Source of the DNA: Nakazawaea peltata
Taxonomy: Eukaryota > Ascomycota > Pichiomycetes > Alaninales > Pachysolenaceae
Direction: 5' to 3'
NCBI GenBank assembly: GCA_001599355.1
Contig: BCGQ01000001.1
Location: 1,429,135-1,493,134 of the forward strand
Length of the DNA stretch: 64,000 nt
Numbering within the stretch: the first letter of the stretch is position 1; the number at the start of each line of letters is the position of its first letter. The notes beneath the pieces were generated by a model. That model saw nothing but the letters and a program-made list of their open reading frames with translations. It ran no database searches and had not been told where the DNA came from. Shown here piece after piece: positions 47,127 to 56,401 of this stretch. A program made the translations under genes and the position numbers.

Positions 47127-50100
47127 TTATTGAGAAACTGGGGCAGGAGACTTCTTCTTACCGTTGGGTTTCTTTGAAGGAGTCTTCTTTCCGGAGCTTC
47201 CATTTTTAGGTTTGGTCAACAAGTTCTTCAATTCAGAAGATCCTTTCAGATCTACTGGTTGTTGGACTGGAGCATATGGGCTGGAACCTTGTGGAGGGAA
47301 CAGAGCCTGACCAAAGGATGGAGGAACACCCATAACATTGCCCATTACGGAAGAGAAGACGTTATGAACGCTTTGGATAGGGACGGATGGAGCCAGAGTT
47401 GGCAGAGTTGGAGCCAGAGTTGGAGCCAGAGCCAGAGCTGGTTCACTCTCCTTCTCACTCTTTCCCTTGATCAAATTCAACAAATCATTCTTTGCCTTAT
47501 TCTCCTCCTTCAGTTTAGCCAGTTTCTTAGCCTTCAGCAGTTCCAGTTTCAGTTTGGCCTTAGCAATTGCCTCCTTAGTGGATCCAGGCTTCTTAACAGT
47601 CTTCTCGGCTTTAGATTGATAAACCAATTGAGGAGTAGTCAAGTTCAACAAATTAGAAGAATCAACAGTCAGTCCTCTTTGAGTTCTCAACTTTCCATCC
47701 ATAGTGTTACCTCCCATAACTGGTAAGTCAAACAATACTTGAACAGAAGTCTTAGTACCAAGGGTTCTAATTCCAACTACTGTACCTTTACTGAAGACAG
47801 GGATGACACCGGAACTTTGAACGTAGATGACACGTTCTCCTAACTTGAATACCTGTTTAGATAAGACATGGAAAGACATCGAAGGAACCAATACTGCATT
47901 TCTTGGGATACCCTTGATACCTTTGTTATCAAAATTGATTGGTTGTTGGACAAACTTCTCGATTTGAGCCTCCAATTTTCCGATCGAGATCTTTGATAAT
48001 GATTCACTCTCTAAAGAAACAGTTTGGAAGTCAGCATTGGCCAGTCTAACGTATCTCTTAATCTCGTTCAACTCATCGGTAGAGATACCCAAATCTTCAA
48101 CACTAGGCATACGGTTGTTGGACTTAGCTGACAATGGGATCAATTTCTGGAAGAATTTAGGGTACTTCAGTAAGTACAGTTTGATCAAATCAACCGCAAT
48201 AGCACTGAATTCCCAACCACGTTCACTACGTCTAGTGTAACCCAACACTTTCAAACCTTTCTGTTGGTATTTCAAAGTCAAACCAATGTTGTGTCTCTTA
48301 CCATCGTTGTCTTGGATCATGAATTGAGATGTAATTCTGGAGAGGAAAAGAGGAGGAAGATGGAGCATCTTGGACAGGACATGTGAAGGGAAGTATTGAA
48401 TGACTCTACTCTCCAATTCAGCCTGTTTCAAACCAAATGTAGGCTCCAGTTGCTTTGGAATCTTTGACACCAGAACCGATAATCTGTCATCACCATGGCC
48501 AACGACTTGCAGCGGTGATCCATAAGCGAAGGATCCCAAGAATACCACCTGTGTGTCGACTGGGAACTCCTCTTCGATTGGTAATGGAGGTCTTTCGACG
48601 TATCTAGGATCCTGGTTGGAAACACTCTCAACTACTACTTGGATAGGGAAGGTCTCGACAGTCTCGGCAAAGGTCTTGACATAAGCTCCCTTGTTAGTAC
48701 GGACTAAACCATTGACTCTCTTGACATGAACAATACCGGTGATCTGAGGCAATTTAACACCACGAGTACGCAAATAAGAGTTACCAAGTTCAGATCTGGT
48801 ACGGTAATACTCTTGTTTATCACCATGATCAAGAGGCGAGCTGGTGAAGCTAATAGTCTTCTTAGCTGGATTCTTCAATAACTCATATTGGTTATTCTCA
48901 TCTACCACTTTGATAACTTTACATTCTCTCAAATATGGCCAGTTTGTGTACACTACTTCACCACAGAATTGCTTCAGGAATTGTTCAACAGTCAAACCCT
49001 CATAAAGGTCATCTAAAGTCAAGATCATACTCTCTTGTTTCGAAGGTTGTTGGAAGACTTGGACACCTTCATTCTTCAACTCATTATGGAATGGAATAGT
49101 GTATAAAGATGGGAATCCGGCAAGAGAATCTTTACCTTTCAAAGCATCAGCACATAATCCATGGAAATAAGACAATCCCTCCATTGAAGGTAACTCGAAT
49201 TTGACTTCTTCACAATGATTGTTCTCCAAATTAGCAAACAGAGCAGGTAAAGGTGAAGGATAAATGGAGTTGATTTGAGGGTTGAAGATGAACTTCAAAT
49301 CGGAACCAAATGAGTTACGAGCACGCTCTTCATCGTTCAACGATTTCAAAGATGGAGCCATGGCATCGAATAATCTTTGCTCATCTACAAACGACAACTT
49401 GACAACGGCTTCCCAATCGGCAGTCTTACCGTTCTTATCGATCTCGACATCATCAGGATAGAAATCAATGATTGGAGAATGTTCATCGACCATTAAATGA
49501 CGTAAACATTGAGGGATCAAAGCACGAGATCTGGCTGGTAAAACGGCCATCAATTGCTCAAATGGCTTGAACGGAGTACCCTTCTCGAACTCAATCAACA
49601 GGTTCAATCCCAACCTGATATCGGAGATTCTAGGAGCGTAATGATACTTATAGTACCATGGCCAAGAAGGACATCCCTCATAATAATAATAGAGGACCCA
49701 TTGTAAACCTTGGACGTAGTTCTCACATAAGTCGACTAATTGATCTTTGTCTTCATAAGTGAAACCGAATTTCTCCTTGTAGTAACTGGATTTCCATTTA
49801 ATGAATTTCTCATCGTAGGTGTGTTTTTGATCTTCAAAAGTTTCTTCGTCTTCGACAATGATGGCAGCTTGGTACCGTTTGATGACTTTTCTAATCTCTT
49901 GAGATCTCTCTTCGATATCATCGCTGTCCTCAGAACTTAAGCCATCGATGTCTAACTTCAGAGTATAAGTGTCGGCGGATTTGGAATGGATAATAATCAA
50001 ACCAATATCAAGAGCAAATCTACGAATGAAATCCAAATTCACTGGAGATCCAGATATCAAATCAGATGGTAATTCCAAAGAAGGAATCTTGGATTCATCT

Positions 50101-51338
50101 TCTAACCAATCAGCGACATTGAATCCCTCGGAATACACCTTAGAAATCCATGGTTTAATCAATCCTACTAATTTCTTCTGTTGCTTAATCAATAACACTT
50201 TACCTTGTCTCAGTCTTCTTCTCTCACCTTCAAGAGAGATGTTCTCCAACTGTTTGTTAAACCATTCAACATCGACGTTGACTCTCTCGAAATTCTCCAA
50301 CTCGAATTTGGACAAAATATCTAACCATTTACCAAGTCTTTGTAATTCGATCTTACCGTTTTGGTTCAAATATCCATCCACCAGTAACAAACCTTCCTTG
50401 AAGGATTGTACTAACAATGGGAAGGCACCTTTATTCAAATGTAAATCAGGTAAATTTGGTAAGAAATCGTTACCAATGACATACATGACCAAGATGAAAT
50501 CGTCAAGAATACGTTCGAAATCGTACTCGAACGAGATCTGATCCTTCAATTCTTCAAATTCCAACTCCAAATACTCTCTAACAAGAGACAAATGTAAGAG
50601 GAAGAATCTTTGAGTGGTCAAGTCTGCAGTCTTTTGAGAAGACGAACGACCAAATGTCACCTCCTCTCTTAATAAAGCGAAATGAGGGTCATGAGCCGAT
50701 AATCCCAACATGATCAAATCGGCATCCAAACCGTAGATACAATGACGTAAGTTTGGATTATAATCAGGCTGAGCCTTCATAGTACGAATATAGTCCATAA
50801 TTTTATGTTCACCTTCACCCGGGACCTCATGGCCACTGAAAATGACCTCGACATCTTGCCATTTGGAGTCGGTAGACAATTTTTGATGGATGAAAAATTT
50901 AAGGTTCTTAGTCAATTTGGCCATGAACTCAGTCCCCGGGGTGATAGCGTTAGTATCGAAGGCTTCTTCTTTAGGGATTGGCTCCCCGGCCTCAATTGCC
51001 TTTTTCATTGCCTTCTCAGCCTCAACAGCAGTCCTAAATCTTCTCGACCGTTGTTGGTTCATCTTAGCTCTTGGGGCCACACCATCAATGGCCATATAAA
51101 AAGTCTTCTGTGGTTTAATAGTGGAAAATAAATGGTCAATGTACGCGAATATGGCGCCGAACATCTGTTCATCGGTCATTCTCGAGATCGACCCATCATT
51201 ACTATGTGTACAAGTATGAAGAATCGAGTTCATATCAAGGTATAAATTGTCGAATTCCGGGATGGCGGAGTCGTCTATCAACTGACTTATTTGCGGCCAT
51301 CTTTCGGAGATGTACCTGAAGAACTTTGGGATACCCAT
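47127..51338 (-). CDS. XRN1: Xrn1 (Kem1), cytoplasmic 5'-3' exoribonuclease
   Basis: 1403 residues. The N-terminal nuclease is essentially colinear with the family: MGIPKFFRYISERWP, NLYLDMNSILH (Asp35), YMAIDGVAPRAKMNQQRSRR (Asp86), GHEVPGEGEHKIMDYIR (Glu176 and Glu178 by family numbering) and YGLDADLIMLGL (Asp206/208). The PAZ/Tudor, KOW, winged-helix and SH3-like domains follow to about 1200. The C-terminus is Lys/Ala-rich, then Pro-rich, shorter than S. cerevisiae Xrn1 (1528). Xrn1 degrades decapped mRNA and buffers mRNA levels. It is divergent from NUP49 as in S. cerevisiae. No CTG codons were checked here. Confidence 0.98.
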   Translation of the reverse strand: MGIPKFFRYISERWPQISQLIDDSAIPEFDNLYLDMNSILHTCTHSNDGSISRMTDEQMFGAIFAYIDHLFSTIKPQKTFYMAIDGVAPRAKMNQQRSRRFRTAVEAEKAMKKAIEAGEPIPKEEAFDTNAITPGTEFMAKLTKNLKFFIHQKLSTDSKWQDVEVIFSGHEVPGEGEHKIMDYIRTMKAQPDYNPNLRHCIYGLDADLIMLGLSAHDPHFALLREEVTFGRSSSQKTADLTTQRFFLLHLSLVREYLELEFEELKDQISFEYDFERILDDFILVMYVIGNDFLPNLPDLHLNKGAFPLLVQSFKEGLLLVDGYLNQNGKIELQRLGKWLDILSKFELENFERVNVDVEWFNKQLENISLEGERRRLRQGKVLLIKQQKKLVGLIKPWISKVYSEGFNVADWLEDESKIPSLELPSDLISGSPVNLDFIRRFALDIGLIIIHSKSADTYTLKLDIDGLSSEDSDDIEERSQEIRKVIKRYQAAIIVEDEETFEDQKHTYDEKFIKWKSSYYKEKFGFTYEDKDQLVDLCENYVQGLQWVLYYYYEGCPSWPWYYKYHYAPRISDIRLGLNLLIEFEKGTPFKPFEQLMAVLPARSRALIPQCLRHLMVDEHSPIIDFYPDDVEIDKNGKTADWEAVVKLSFVDEQRLFDAMAPSLKSLNDEERARNSFGSDLKFIFNPQINSIYPSPLPALFANLENNHCEEVKFELPSMEGLSYFHGLCADALKGKDSLAGFPSLYTIPFHNELKNEGVQVFQQPSKQESMILTLDDLYEGLTVEQFLKQFCGEVVYTNWPYLRECKVIKVVDENNQYELLKNPAKKTISFTSSPLDHGDKQEYYRTRSELGNSYLRTRGVKLPQITGIVHVKRVNGLVRTNKGAYVKTFAETVETFPIQVVVESVSNQDPRYVERPPLPIEEEFPVDTQVVFLGSFAYGSPLQVVGHGDDRLSVLVSKIPKQLEPTFGLKQAELESRVIQYFPSHVLSKMLHLPPLFLSRITSQFMIQDNDGKRHNIGLTLKYQQKGLKVLGYTRRSERGWEFSAIAVDLIKLYLLKYPKFFQKLIPLSAKSNNRMPSVEDLGISTDELNEIKRYVRLANADFQTVSLESESLSKISIGKLEAQIEKFVQQPINFDNKGIKGIPRNAVLVPSMSFHVLSKQVFKLGERVIYVQSSGVIPVFSKGTVVGIRTLGTKTSVQVLFDLPVMGGNTMDGKLRTQRGLTVDSSNLLNLTTPQLVYQSKAEKTVKKPGSTKEAIAKAKLKLELLKAKKLAKLKEENKAKNDLLNLIKGKSEKESEPALALAPTLAPTLPTLAPSVPIQSVHNVFSSVMGNVMGVPPSFGQALFPPQGSSPYAPVQQPVDLKGSSELKNLLTKPKNGSSGKKTPSKKPNGKKKSPAPVSQ

Positions 51339-51646
51339 GTTGAGGTATGGATTTCTTCGGTAATATCAGTAGCGTGGTGCTGTAGGTGATGGAGTGTTGT
51401 ACAGTGGTGTTGCCGCTGAAGTTTAGCGCCGTCGCGCGCTTCGTTGAAGAAATTCGACGTAATTTGAAAGGTAGTGCGTTGGCAAATTTCCGTTTTAGGA
51501 ATACGAAAATTTTGCCCTTCAAAGTAAACAAAGGCAGTTAGCGCTGATGGATTTGGTGCTACTCGTCACTGATTGCTGCTGATTGCTCCTCACTTACTGT
51601 TGAGTCACTACAATTGCTCGCTCTCGCTCGCAATCGCTTACTACTA
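51339..51646. other. Divergent promoter region XRN1 / NUP49
   Basis: 308 bases. A CpG-rich patch (GCGCCGTCGCGCGC, 51425-51438) lies near the middle. No gene or repeat is seen. Confidence 0.5.
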
Positions 51647-53224
51647 ATGTTCAGATCGGCATCAGCATCAGGAGCTTCTGGTTCAGGAGGGTTTTCTTTC
51701 GGATCCACTCAACCTTCAGGAGGTTTCGGGGCTAAACCAAGTGGATTTTCACTTGGAGCTCCGGCTCCAACTACAGGTGGTGGAGCAAATAGTGGAACTA
51801 CGGGAACAAATACGGGGACTGGATTATTTGGGAATACTCAAAGTGGGACTGGAACTAACAATGGAACTAACACTGGAACAAGTTTATTTGGAAATACTTC
51901 TCAACCTGCTGGGGCTAGCACTGGAACAAGTTTATTCGGGGGTCAACAGAGCACTACTCAACCTGCTGGAGGTTTATTCGGGGGTCAACAGAACACTACT
52001 CAACCTTCTGGAGGTTTATTCGGGGGTCAAAGTAACACTACTCAATCTAATGGTGGTGGGGTGTTTGGTCAAAGTAATACCAATTCTCAGGCTCAACCTG
52101 CTGGTAGTTTATTCGGGGGTCAACAAAGCACCAATACTCAACCTGCTGGTGGTTTATTCGGAGGTCAAAACAACACCAATACTCAATCTCAACCTGCTGG
52201 TGGTTTATTCGGAGGTCAAAACAACACCAATACTCAATCTCAACCTGCTGGTGGTTTGTTCGGTGGTCAAAGTAACACTTCTCAACCTTCTGGTGGTTTG
52301 TTTGGCGGCCAATCTAATTCTCAACCTACTGGTGGCTTATTCGGTGGTCAAAGTAATACTACTCAACCTTCTGGAGGTTTATTTGGAGGCCAATCCCAAC
52401 AAACTTCAGGATTATTCAACAAACCAGCTCAATCAACATCAGGTGGCTTATTCTCTAACACTCAAAACACCTCCGGTGGCTTATTTGGTAATAAACTGAA
52501 CACATCTGGAGGTTTATTTGGTGCTCAGAACACTTCAGGTGGTTTATTTGGTAATAACCAAAACTCTTCTGCCAACTTAACTGACCAGTTGCCACCATTA
52601 ACCTCAATGACAAGAGTCGCAGAATTATCAGAACCCTTACAAAACCAATTAGAACAATTCGACACCTACATTCAACTGCAAATGACTATCCGTGATAACC
52701 TCAGTGCCGATACTCCAAAGCATAAAGAATTGATCGAAAGTATCCCCAGAGATATCTCTTATTTAGAGGGGAAACATGTAGCAGTAAATCAAACATTGAA
52801 CAACACTTTAAAATTCATCGAAGAATTCAAAACCAAAGAATTGGATATCTTCAACAATTGGGTCGAGAAATTACTCCGATTATATTTGCAACTCACCAAC
52901 AATGGTAGTGGGACATTACTGACAAATTTGGACAGTGCCGTGTCTGTTAATGCCAATAAAACCTTGAGTCAGTTCTTCCTTACTAAAATGGAGGACTTTG
53001 AAGGTAAAATCGAGAGTTATAAAGGTGTATTGAAGGAGATCCAAGCTACTATCGATGGGTTGGATAAAGTGTCTATAAGTGGCATTGAAAAAAATAGAGG
53101 AACTCTTCTTGCTTTTGAGACATTAAAATCTCAATTCCAATTGTTCATGGAATTGTCGAATAATATGGCTGAGATTCATCATGATGTGAAGAAATTATCG
53201 GGCAAGACCAGATCAACTATATAA
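51647..53224 (+). CDS. NUP49: Nup49, GLFG nucleoporin of the central channel
   Basis: 525 residues from the ATG at 51647 (the frame extends 11 codons upstream without an ATG). The first 310 residues are FG-repeat sequence: SLFGN, SLFGG and about 15 copies of GLFGG/GLFGN spaced by Asn/Gln/Ser/Thr-Pro linkers. The last 210 residues are a coiled coil (LPPLTSMTRVAEL to VKKLSGKTRSTI) that assembles with Nsp1 and Nup57. The complex lines the transport channel and, through Mtr2-Mex67, contacts mRNP export. The repeat DNA includes near-identical 48-base units. S. cerevisiae NUP49 is YGL172W, adjacent to XRN1. Confidence 0.94.
   Translation: MFRSASASGASGSGGFSFGSTQPSGGFGAKPSGFSLGAPAPTTGGGANSGTTGTNTGTGLFGNTQSGTGTNNGTNTGTSLFGNTSQPAGASTGTSLFGGQQSTTQPAGGLFGGQQNTTQPSGGLFGGQSNTTQSNGGGVFGQSNTNSQAQPAGSLFGGQQSTNTQPAGGLFGGQNNTNTQSQPAGGLFGGQNNTNTQSQPAGGLFGGQSNTSQPSGGLFGGQSNSQPTGGLFGGQSNTTQPSGGLFGGQSQQTSGLFNKPAQSTSGGLFSNTQNTSGGLFGNKLNTSGGLFGAQNTSGGLFGNNQNSSANLTDQLPPLTSMTRVAELSEPLQNQLEQFDTYIQLQMTIRDNLSADTPKHKELIESIPRDISYLEGKHVAVNQTLNNTLKFIEEFKTKELDIFNNWVEKLLRLYLQLTNNGSGTLLTNLDSAVSVNANKTLSQFFLTKMEDFEGKIESYKGVLKEIQATIDGLDKVSISGIEKNRGTLLAFETLKSQFQLFMELSNNMAEIHHDVKKLSGKTRSTI
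51930..52400 (+). repeat. In-gene FG-repeat DNA of NUP49
   Basis: Units encoding GLFGGQ-N/S-N-T-Q-(S)-QPAG are repeated about ten times. Two adjacent units at about 52142-52240 are almost identical at DNA level (GGTGGTTTATTCGGAGG cores). This suggests ongoing unit duplication or gene conversion inside the FG domain. Confidence 0.8.
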
Positions 53225-54096
53225 TGAATAATAATAGGAATAGGTTAAAGTGTTTAGGGGAGGGTAGTGTATGGGATGCTAAAATTTTGGAAGACTTAAA
53301 TGTGTATTGAGTAGTGTATTTTATACTAAACATTTTGATGGTATAAAGTAGTGTATTGTATGCTAAATTTCATATTTGGTAGTCTACATAGTACTATATT
53401 TTGTAAGATGTTACTGCATACTATAATCTAAAGGCATAATGTATAGTGAACTGATTACTACAATTAACCATCCTCAATGTTATATTCAATGTTTGCTGTA
53501 TATATTACTCATATTTCTACCTTAGTTCATATCTCGTGCTGTACTGTGCCCTGCCCTGCCTGCTCTGCTCTGCTGTGTATGCCCATTGGTGTTACGATGT
53601 AAACAGTAGTGCATCACATGCTAATCGCCCCTTCCTATTTAAGTAATCATATCACGCAGCGATGCTCCTGCTTATCTAAATTAATTACCGATGAGAGGAT
53701 CTGGATGAGAGTTGAATTCATACTGGAGAATCAAGTACAACTTCAAACTTAGATAGTGAGTATGAAATGATTGGGAGTTAGCAAGGTGAACGAGTCAACA
53801 TATTGGTGGATTCAGAAGATATGGGCGGTAGCGCCTTCAGAGATCAATGGCGATGGCGATGGCGATGAGGGGCGAATAAGATTAAATTTTTAAATGGTGG
53901 AATGGAAGGTGGAATGGGTGGCGGAATAGATGGTGGAAATGGTGTTGGTGTACTGTCATGATGATTACGATATGCCGCTGCATCACATTTATGACACTTG
54001 TCGAATCACTTGAATCACTTTGTCGTCTCTAATAGCCCCCTTTATTAAGGCCTCATTTACTAACAATTCAGTTAATTAATCAATAAAGTGAACAAA
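53225..54096. other. Intergenic NUP49 - membrane protein gene
   Basis: 872 bases between genes in the same orientation. There are several AGTGTATT/ATGCTAAA(A) direct repeats around 53268-53370 and short GATGGC/GGTGGAATGG tandem stretches around 53848-53940. No gene or RNA is recognised. Confidence 0.5.
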
Positions 54097-55812
54097 ATGA
54101 CTCAGACCGGTAGTGATTTGTCGTCTGAAATTGATGCCCATGGTAGCGCCGTTGATGCCAAGGTTGATAACGTTGTCGGTGATGCGGTTGATGGTGCTGG
54201 TGACGCTGGTAGAGCTCCTGTTGGCGCCACCCAAAACCCCTCAACTAAAGAACCTACAAACAGTAGCGATGACTTGGAAACTGATGATTCATGGTCAGTT
54301 ATCTACTCTGATGACTCAAATTCGATCAATGAATTTGGTAGACGTGCTGCTGATGCTGAAGAGAGTGTGATAGTGGCTGCTTCGGAGGAATCTCGTAAGA
54401 GAGGTAGTAGTGTTGATGCTGGGTCGATTGTGACTTTACAGAATTCCAGTCAATGGAATGGGTCACTTTCGTTACCGAAGATGAGTATGAAGGATGAGGG
54501 TTTGGAGTCTGTGGAGGCCCGGAAGACTGGTATGGAGAAGAAGACTCTGAAGAAGACTCTGAAGATTTCCCTTGTTGAGAAAGCTCTCAAGTTCTCTCAA
54601 ACAACACTCAATCATCTTAGTAAGTTGAAAGATGATCTCTTGGTAGAATGGAAAAACTCCAAATATCCCATGTCTATTCCACTGGTCCTGATGGGGGTCT
54701 GTTTGGTGTTTTTCGTGATGTTCTTACCTAATAATTCAGAAAAGAGAGCCGTAATGGGTACTTTAGAGTCTTTTTACCCCTTCTACAAGGCTAATTACGC
54801 ACTGAAAGATACATTTTTGGTTTGTGATAACTCAAGATCACTTTTCATAATAGAAAGAGACCCTTTGACTCTTTCAAATGAACAAGTTTCTATTTTCGGT
54901 GACTTATCTCCTTCAGAGACCCTGTTTCATATGGCTGCACTTGAAAAAATCGAATCTCTGTTAAGACAGATATCTCAAGGTAGTGATGAGGTGGCTAACG
55001 GTGTTGAATTAAAGACTGTTATCAATGAATTATGTGGTGGATCTAATCAAGTTGAGTTTATGTGGAAAAAGAAGTCAAAACAGTACCCTGGAAGTGTTAT
55101 TGTCTTCTCTGATAAACGTAAGATCAGCTCGAAAGCTCGTCAAATCTTGAATAATTATCCCTCTGTCGATTATCAAATGATTGAGCAGTTCCACGGATCT
55201 TGGAAACCTTCTAATGTTGTGAATTGGGGATTAGATACCAGGATTATGATGCAAGTTGGTTCCGAAATGGTTCAACTGATTTCTGGTCGTGTTAGTCTGA
55301 AGTTTAGAGGTGTAGTTGATGCTTATGAGAAAGGTGTAGTACCAAAACTGGAATTAGGTTTACAGCTGTTGAAATCTCAAGGTATTTTGGCTTATAACAA
55401 TTGGAATCAGATTGTTCTCCCTCTGGTTCTGAGTTCTTATAAAGATCTGAGCACCAAGTTGAACGTTTGGTCAACTGAAATGGATAAATTCGTCTCTACT
55501 AAGATCATTCCTGAATTGGAATCACTGGTTTCTGATTTCAGCAAAGATCTGAATAAGTTGTTCGAGAACACCAAGCTGAAATCTATCAAAGTTTACAACC
55601 ATTCAAGTAAACTGCTGGATCTGTTATCGAAATACGTAGCTTTACAAGCTCCAAAGCTCTACAAACAAACAGAGGGTCAGTTGTTAGCACTCAAAGAACC
55701 TTCTTTGAAGTTGGTTGAGTATGGCATCAGTTTCTCTCGTTCTAAATTGTCGGATGCTGGACGTCTGGCGCAGCTCGTAAGGTCCAAGATTATGGATCAT
55801 TTACAGCTGTAA
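54097..55812 (+). CDS. Single-pass membrane protein with an Atg8-interacting-type motif, candidate ER/nuclear-envelope autophagy receptor
   Basis: 571 residues from the ATG at 54097. The cytosolic-looking N-terminus (about 1-190) is acidic and disordered and contains DDSWSVIYSDD. This is W66-x-x-I69 flanked by acidic and Ser residues, the form of an Atg8-interacting motif. A basic segment (about 145-175) precedes one hydrophobic span (about 193-211, SIPLVLMGVCLVFFVMF). The remaining 360 residues are helical with many amphipathic stretches, the last ones rich in Leu/Lys. Atg39, the S. cerevisiae ER/nuclear-envelope receptor, has the same order (AIM, single span, lumenal amphipathic helices), but overall similarity is not something I can show. 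Alternatives: a tether, a lipid-binding ER protein or an unrelated membrane protein. Confidence 0.55.
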   Translation: MTQTGSDLSSEIDAHGSAVDAKVDNVVGDAVDGAGDAGRAPVGATQNPSTKEPTNSSDDLETDDSWSVIYSDDSNSINEFGRRAADAEESVIVAASEESRKRGSSVDAGSIVTLQNSSQWNGSLSLPKMSMKDEGLESVEARKTGMEKKTLKKTLKISLVEKALKFSQTTLNHLSKLKDDLLVEWKNSKYPMSIPLVLMGVCLVFFVMFLPNNSEKRAVMGTLESFYPFYKANYALKDTFLVCDNSRSLFIIERDPLTLSNEQVSIFGDLSPSETLFHMAALEKIESLLRQISQGSDEVANGVELKTVINELCGGSNQVEFMWKKKSKQYPGSVIVFSDKRKISSKARQILNNYPSVDYQMIEQFHGSWKPSNVVNWGLDTRIMMQVGSEMVQLISGRVSLKFRGVVDAYEKGVVPKLELGLQLLKSQGILAYNNWNQIVLPLVLSSYKDLSTKLNVWSTEMDKFVSTKIIPELESLVSDFSKDLNKLFENTKLKSIKVYNHSSKLLDLLSKYVALQAPKLYKQTEGQLLALKEPSLKLVEYGISFSRSKLSDAGRLAQLVRSKIMDHLQL

Positions 55813-55968
55813 GGTGATATCTTTTTGTTTTTATCTATGGTTTTTATATATATATTTGGATTTTATGTTGGTTTGGGAGGTTGGGACGGTCCTTTTTATA
55901 TCTCTGTGACTCTATGAAAGTGGAGCTAATTTATTGTTATTTTATTCGGATGAAGTAGATGGTATTAG

Positions 55969-55976
55969 TATATACA
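55969..55976 (-). promoter_or_regulatory. Puf3-type binding site in the COX19 3' region
   Basis: On the minus strand the sequence reads CTTGTATATA; its core TGTATATA is at 55969-55976, 123 bases after the COX19 stop. This fits the Puf3 consensus CNTGTANATA and equals, as I recall, the site in S. cerevisiae COX17 mRNA. It lies on the correct strand for COX19 mRNA provided the UTR extends that far. Confidence 0.5.
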
Positions 55977-56037
55977 AGTAGTAGTCAGTAAGACTGGATA
56001 TATCGACGGTGGATAGTCCTTTGGTGGTTATTCCTCT

Positions 56038-56086
56038 AATGGCTAGTTATCTGGTGGCTAGTTATCTGGTGGCTAGTTATCTGGAG
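56038..56086 (+). repeat. Three tandem 15-base repeats beside COX19
   Basis: ATGGCTAGTTATCTG is followed by two close copies (GTGGCTAGTTATCTG). It abuts the COX19 3' end at 56099 and so would be transcribed in its 3' UTR. Purpose unknown. Confidence 0.85.
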
Positions 56087-56098
56087 ATTCAGGCTTTC

Positions 56099-56401
56099 TC
56101 AATTTGTCGGGGTCTGATCAGAGGCCGGTTGCTTCACTACATCAGTTTTAGACTCATTATCGGGGAGTCCAAGCTTATCCCATGAAACTCTATCCATAAG
56201 TTGATGGTCCATACGACATTCTAAATAATTCTTCAGTAACGTTCTGCAGTTAGGAGCATTATCATTCTTCACAATCTTCATACACTTGAGGTATTCTTGC
56301 ATATATTTTGTACATTCACCTTCGTGATCCAAGGGAAAGGAGCCTCTTTCTGGTGGTCTTGGTGACCAGGACGATAATTTATTACCTGGGTTAGCTGACA
56401 T
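56099..56401 (-). CDS. COX19: Cox19, twin CX9C mitochondrial copper-related protein
   Basis: 100 residues. The twin CX9C coiled-coil-helix motif is intact: Cys30-x9-Cys40 and Cys52-x9-Cys62. The flanking blocks [20 protein letters not shown] and [17 protein letters not shown] match Cox19 across the whole protein. Cox19 of the intermembrane space is imported through Mia40 and supports copper delivery to cytochrome c oxidase together with Cox11. It lies close to KNS1 here and in S. cerevisiae (YLL018C-A/YLL019C), although two other genes are inserted. The 3' region has a Puf3-type site (55969-55976), the hallmark of mitochondrial-biogenesis mRNAs. Confidence 0.96.
   Translation of the reverse strand: MSANPGNKLSSWSPRPPERGSFPLDHEGECTKYMQEYLKCMKIVKNDNAPNCRTLLKNYLECRMDHQLMDRVSWDKLGLPDNESKTDVVKQPASDQTPTN

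Larger units (their letters stand above)
55813..56098. other. Convergent intergenic region, membrane protein gene / COX19
   Basis: 286 bases holding both 3' ends. A TATATATAT stretch sits at about 55847-55855. The Puf3-type site and the 15-base repeat are the only features seen. Confidence 0.5.
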
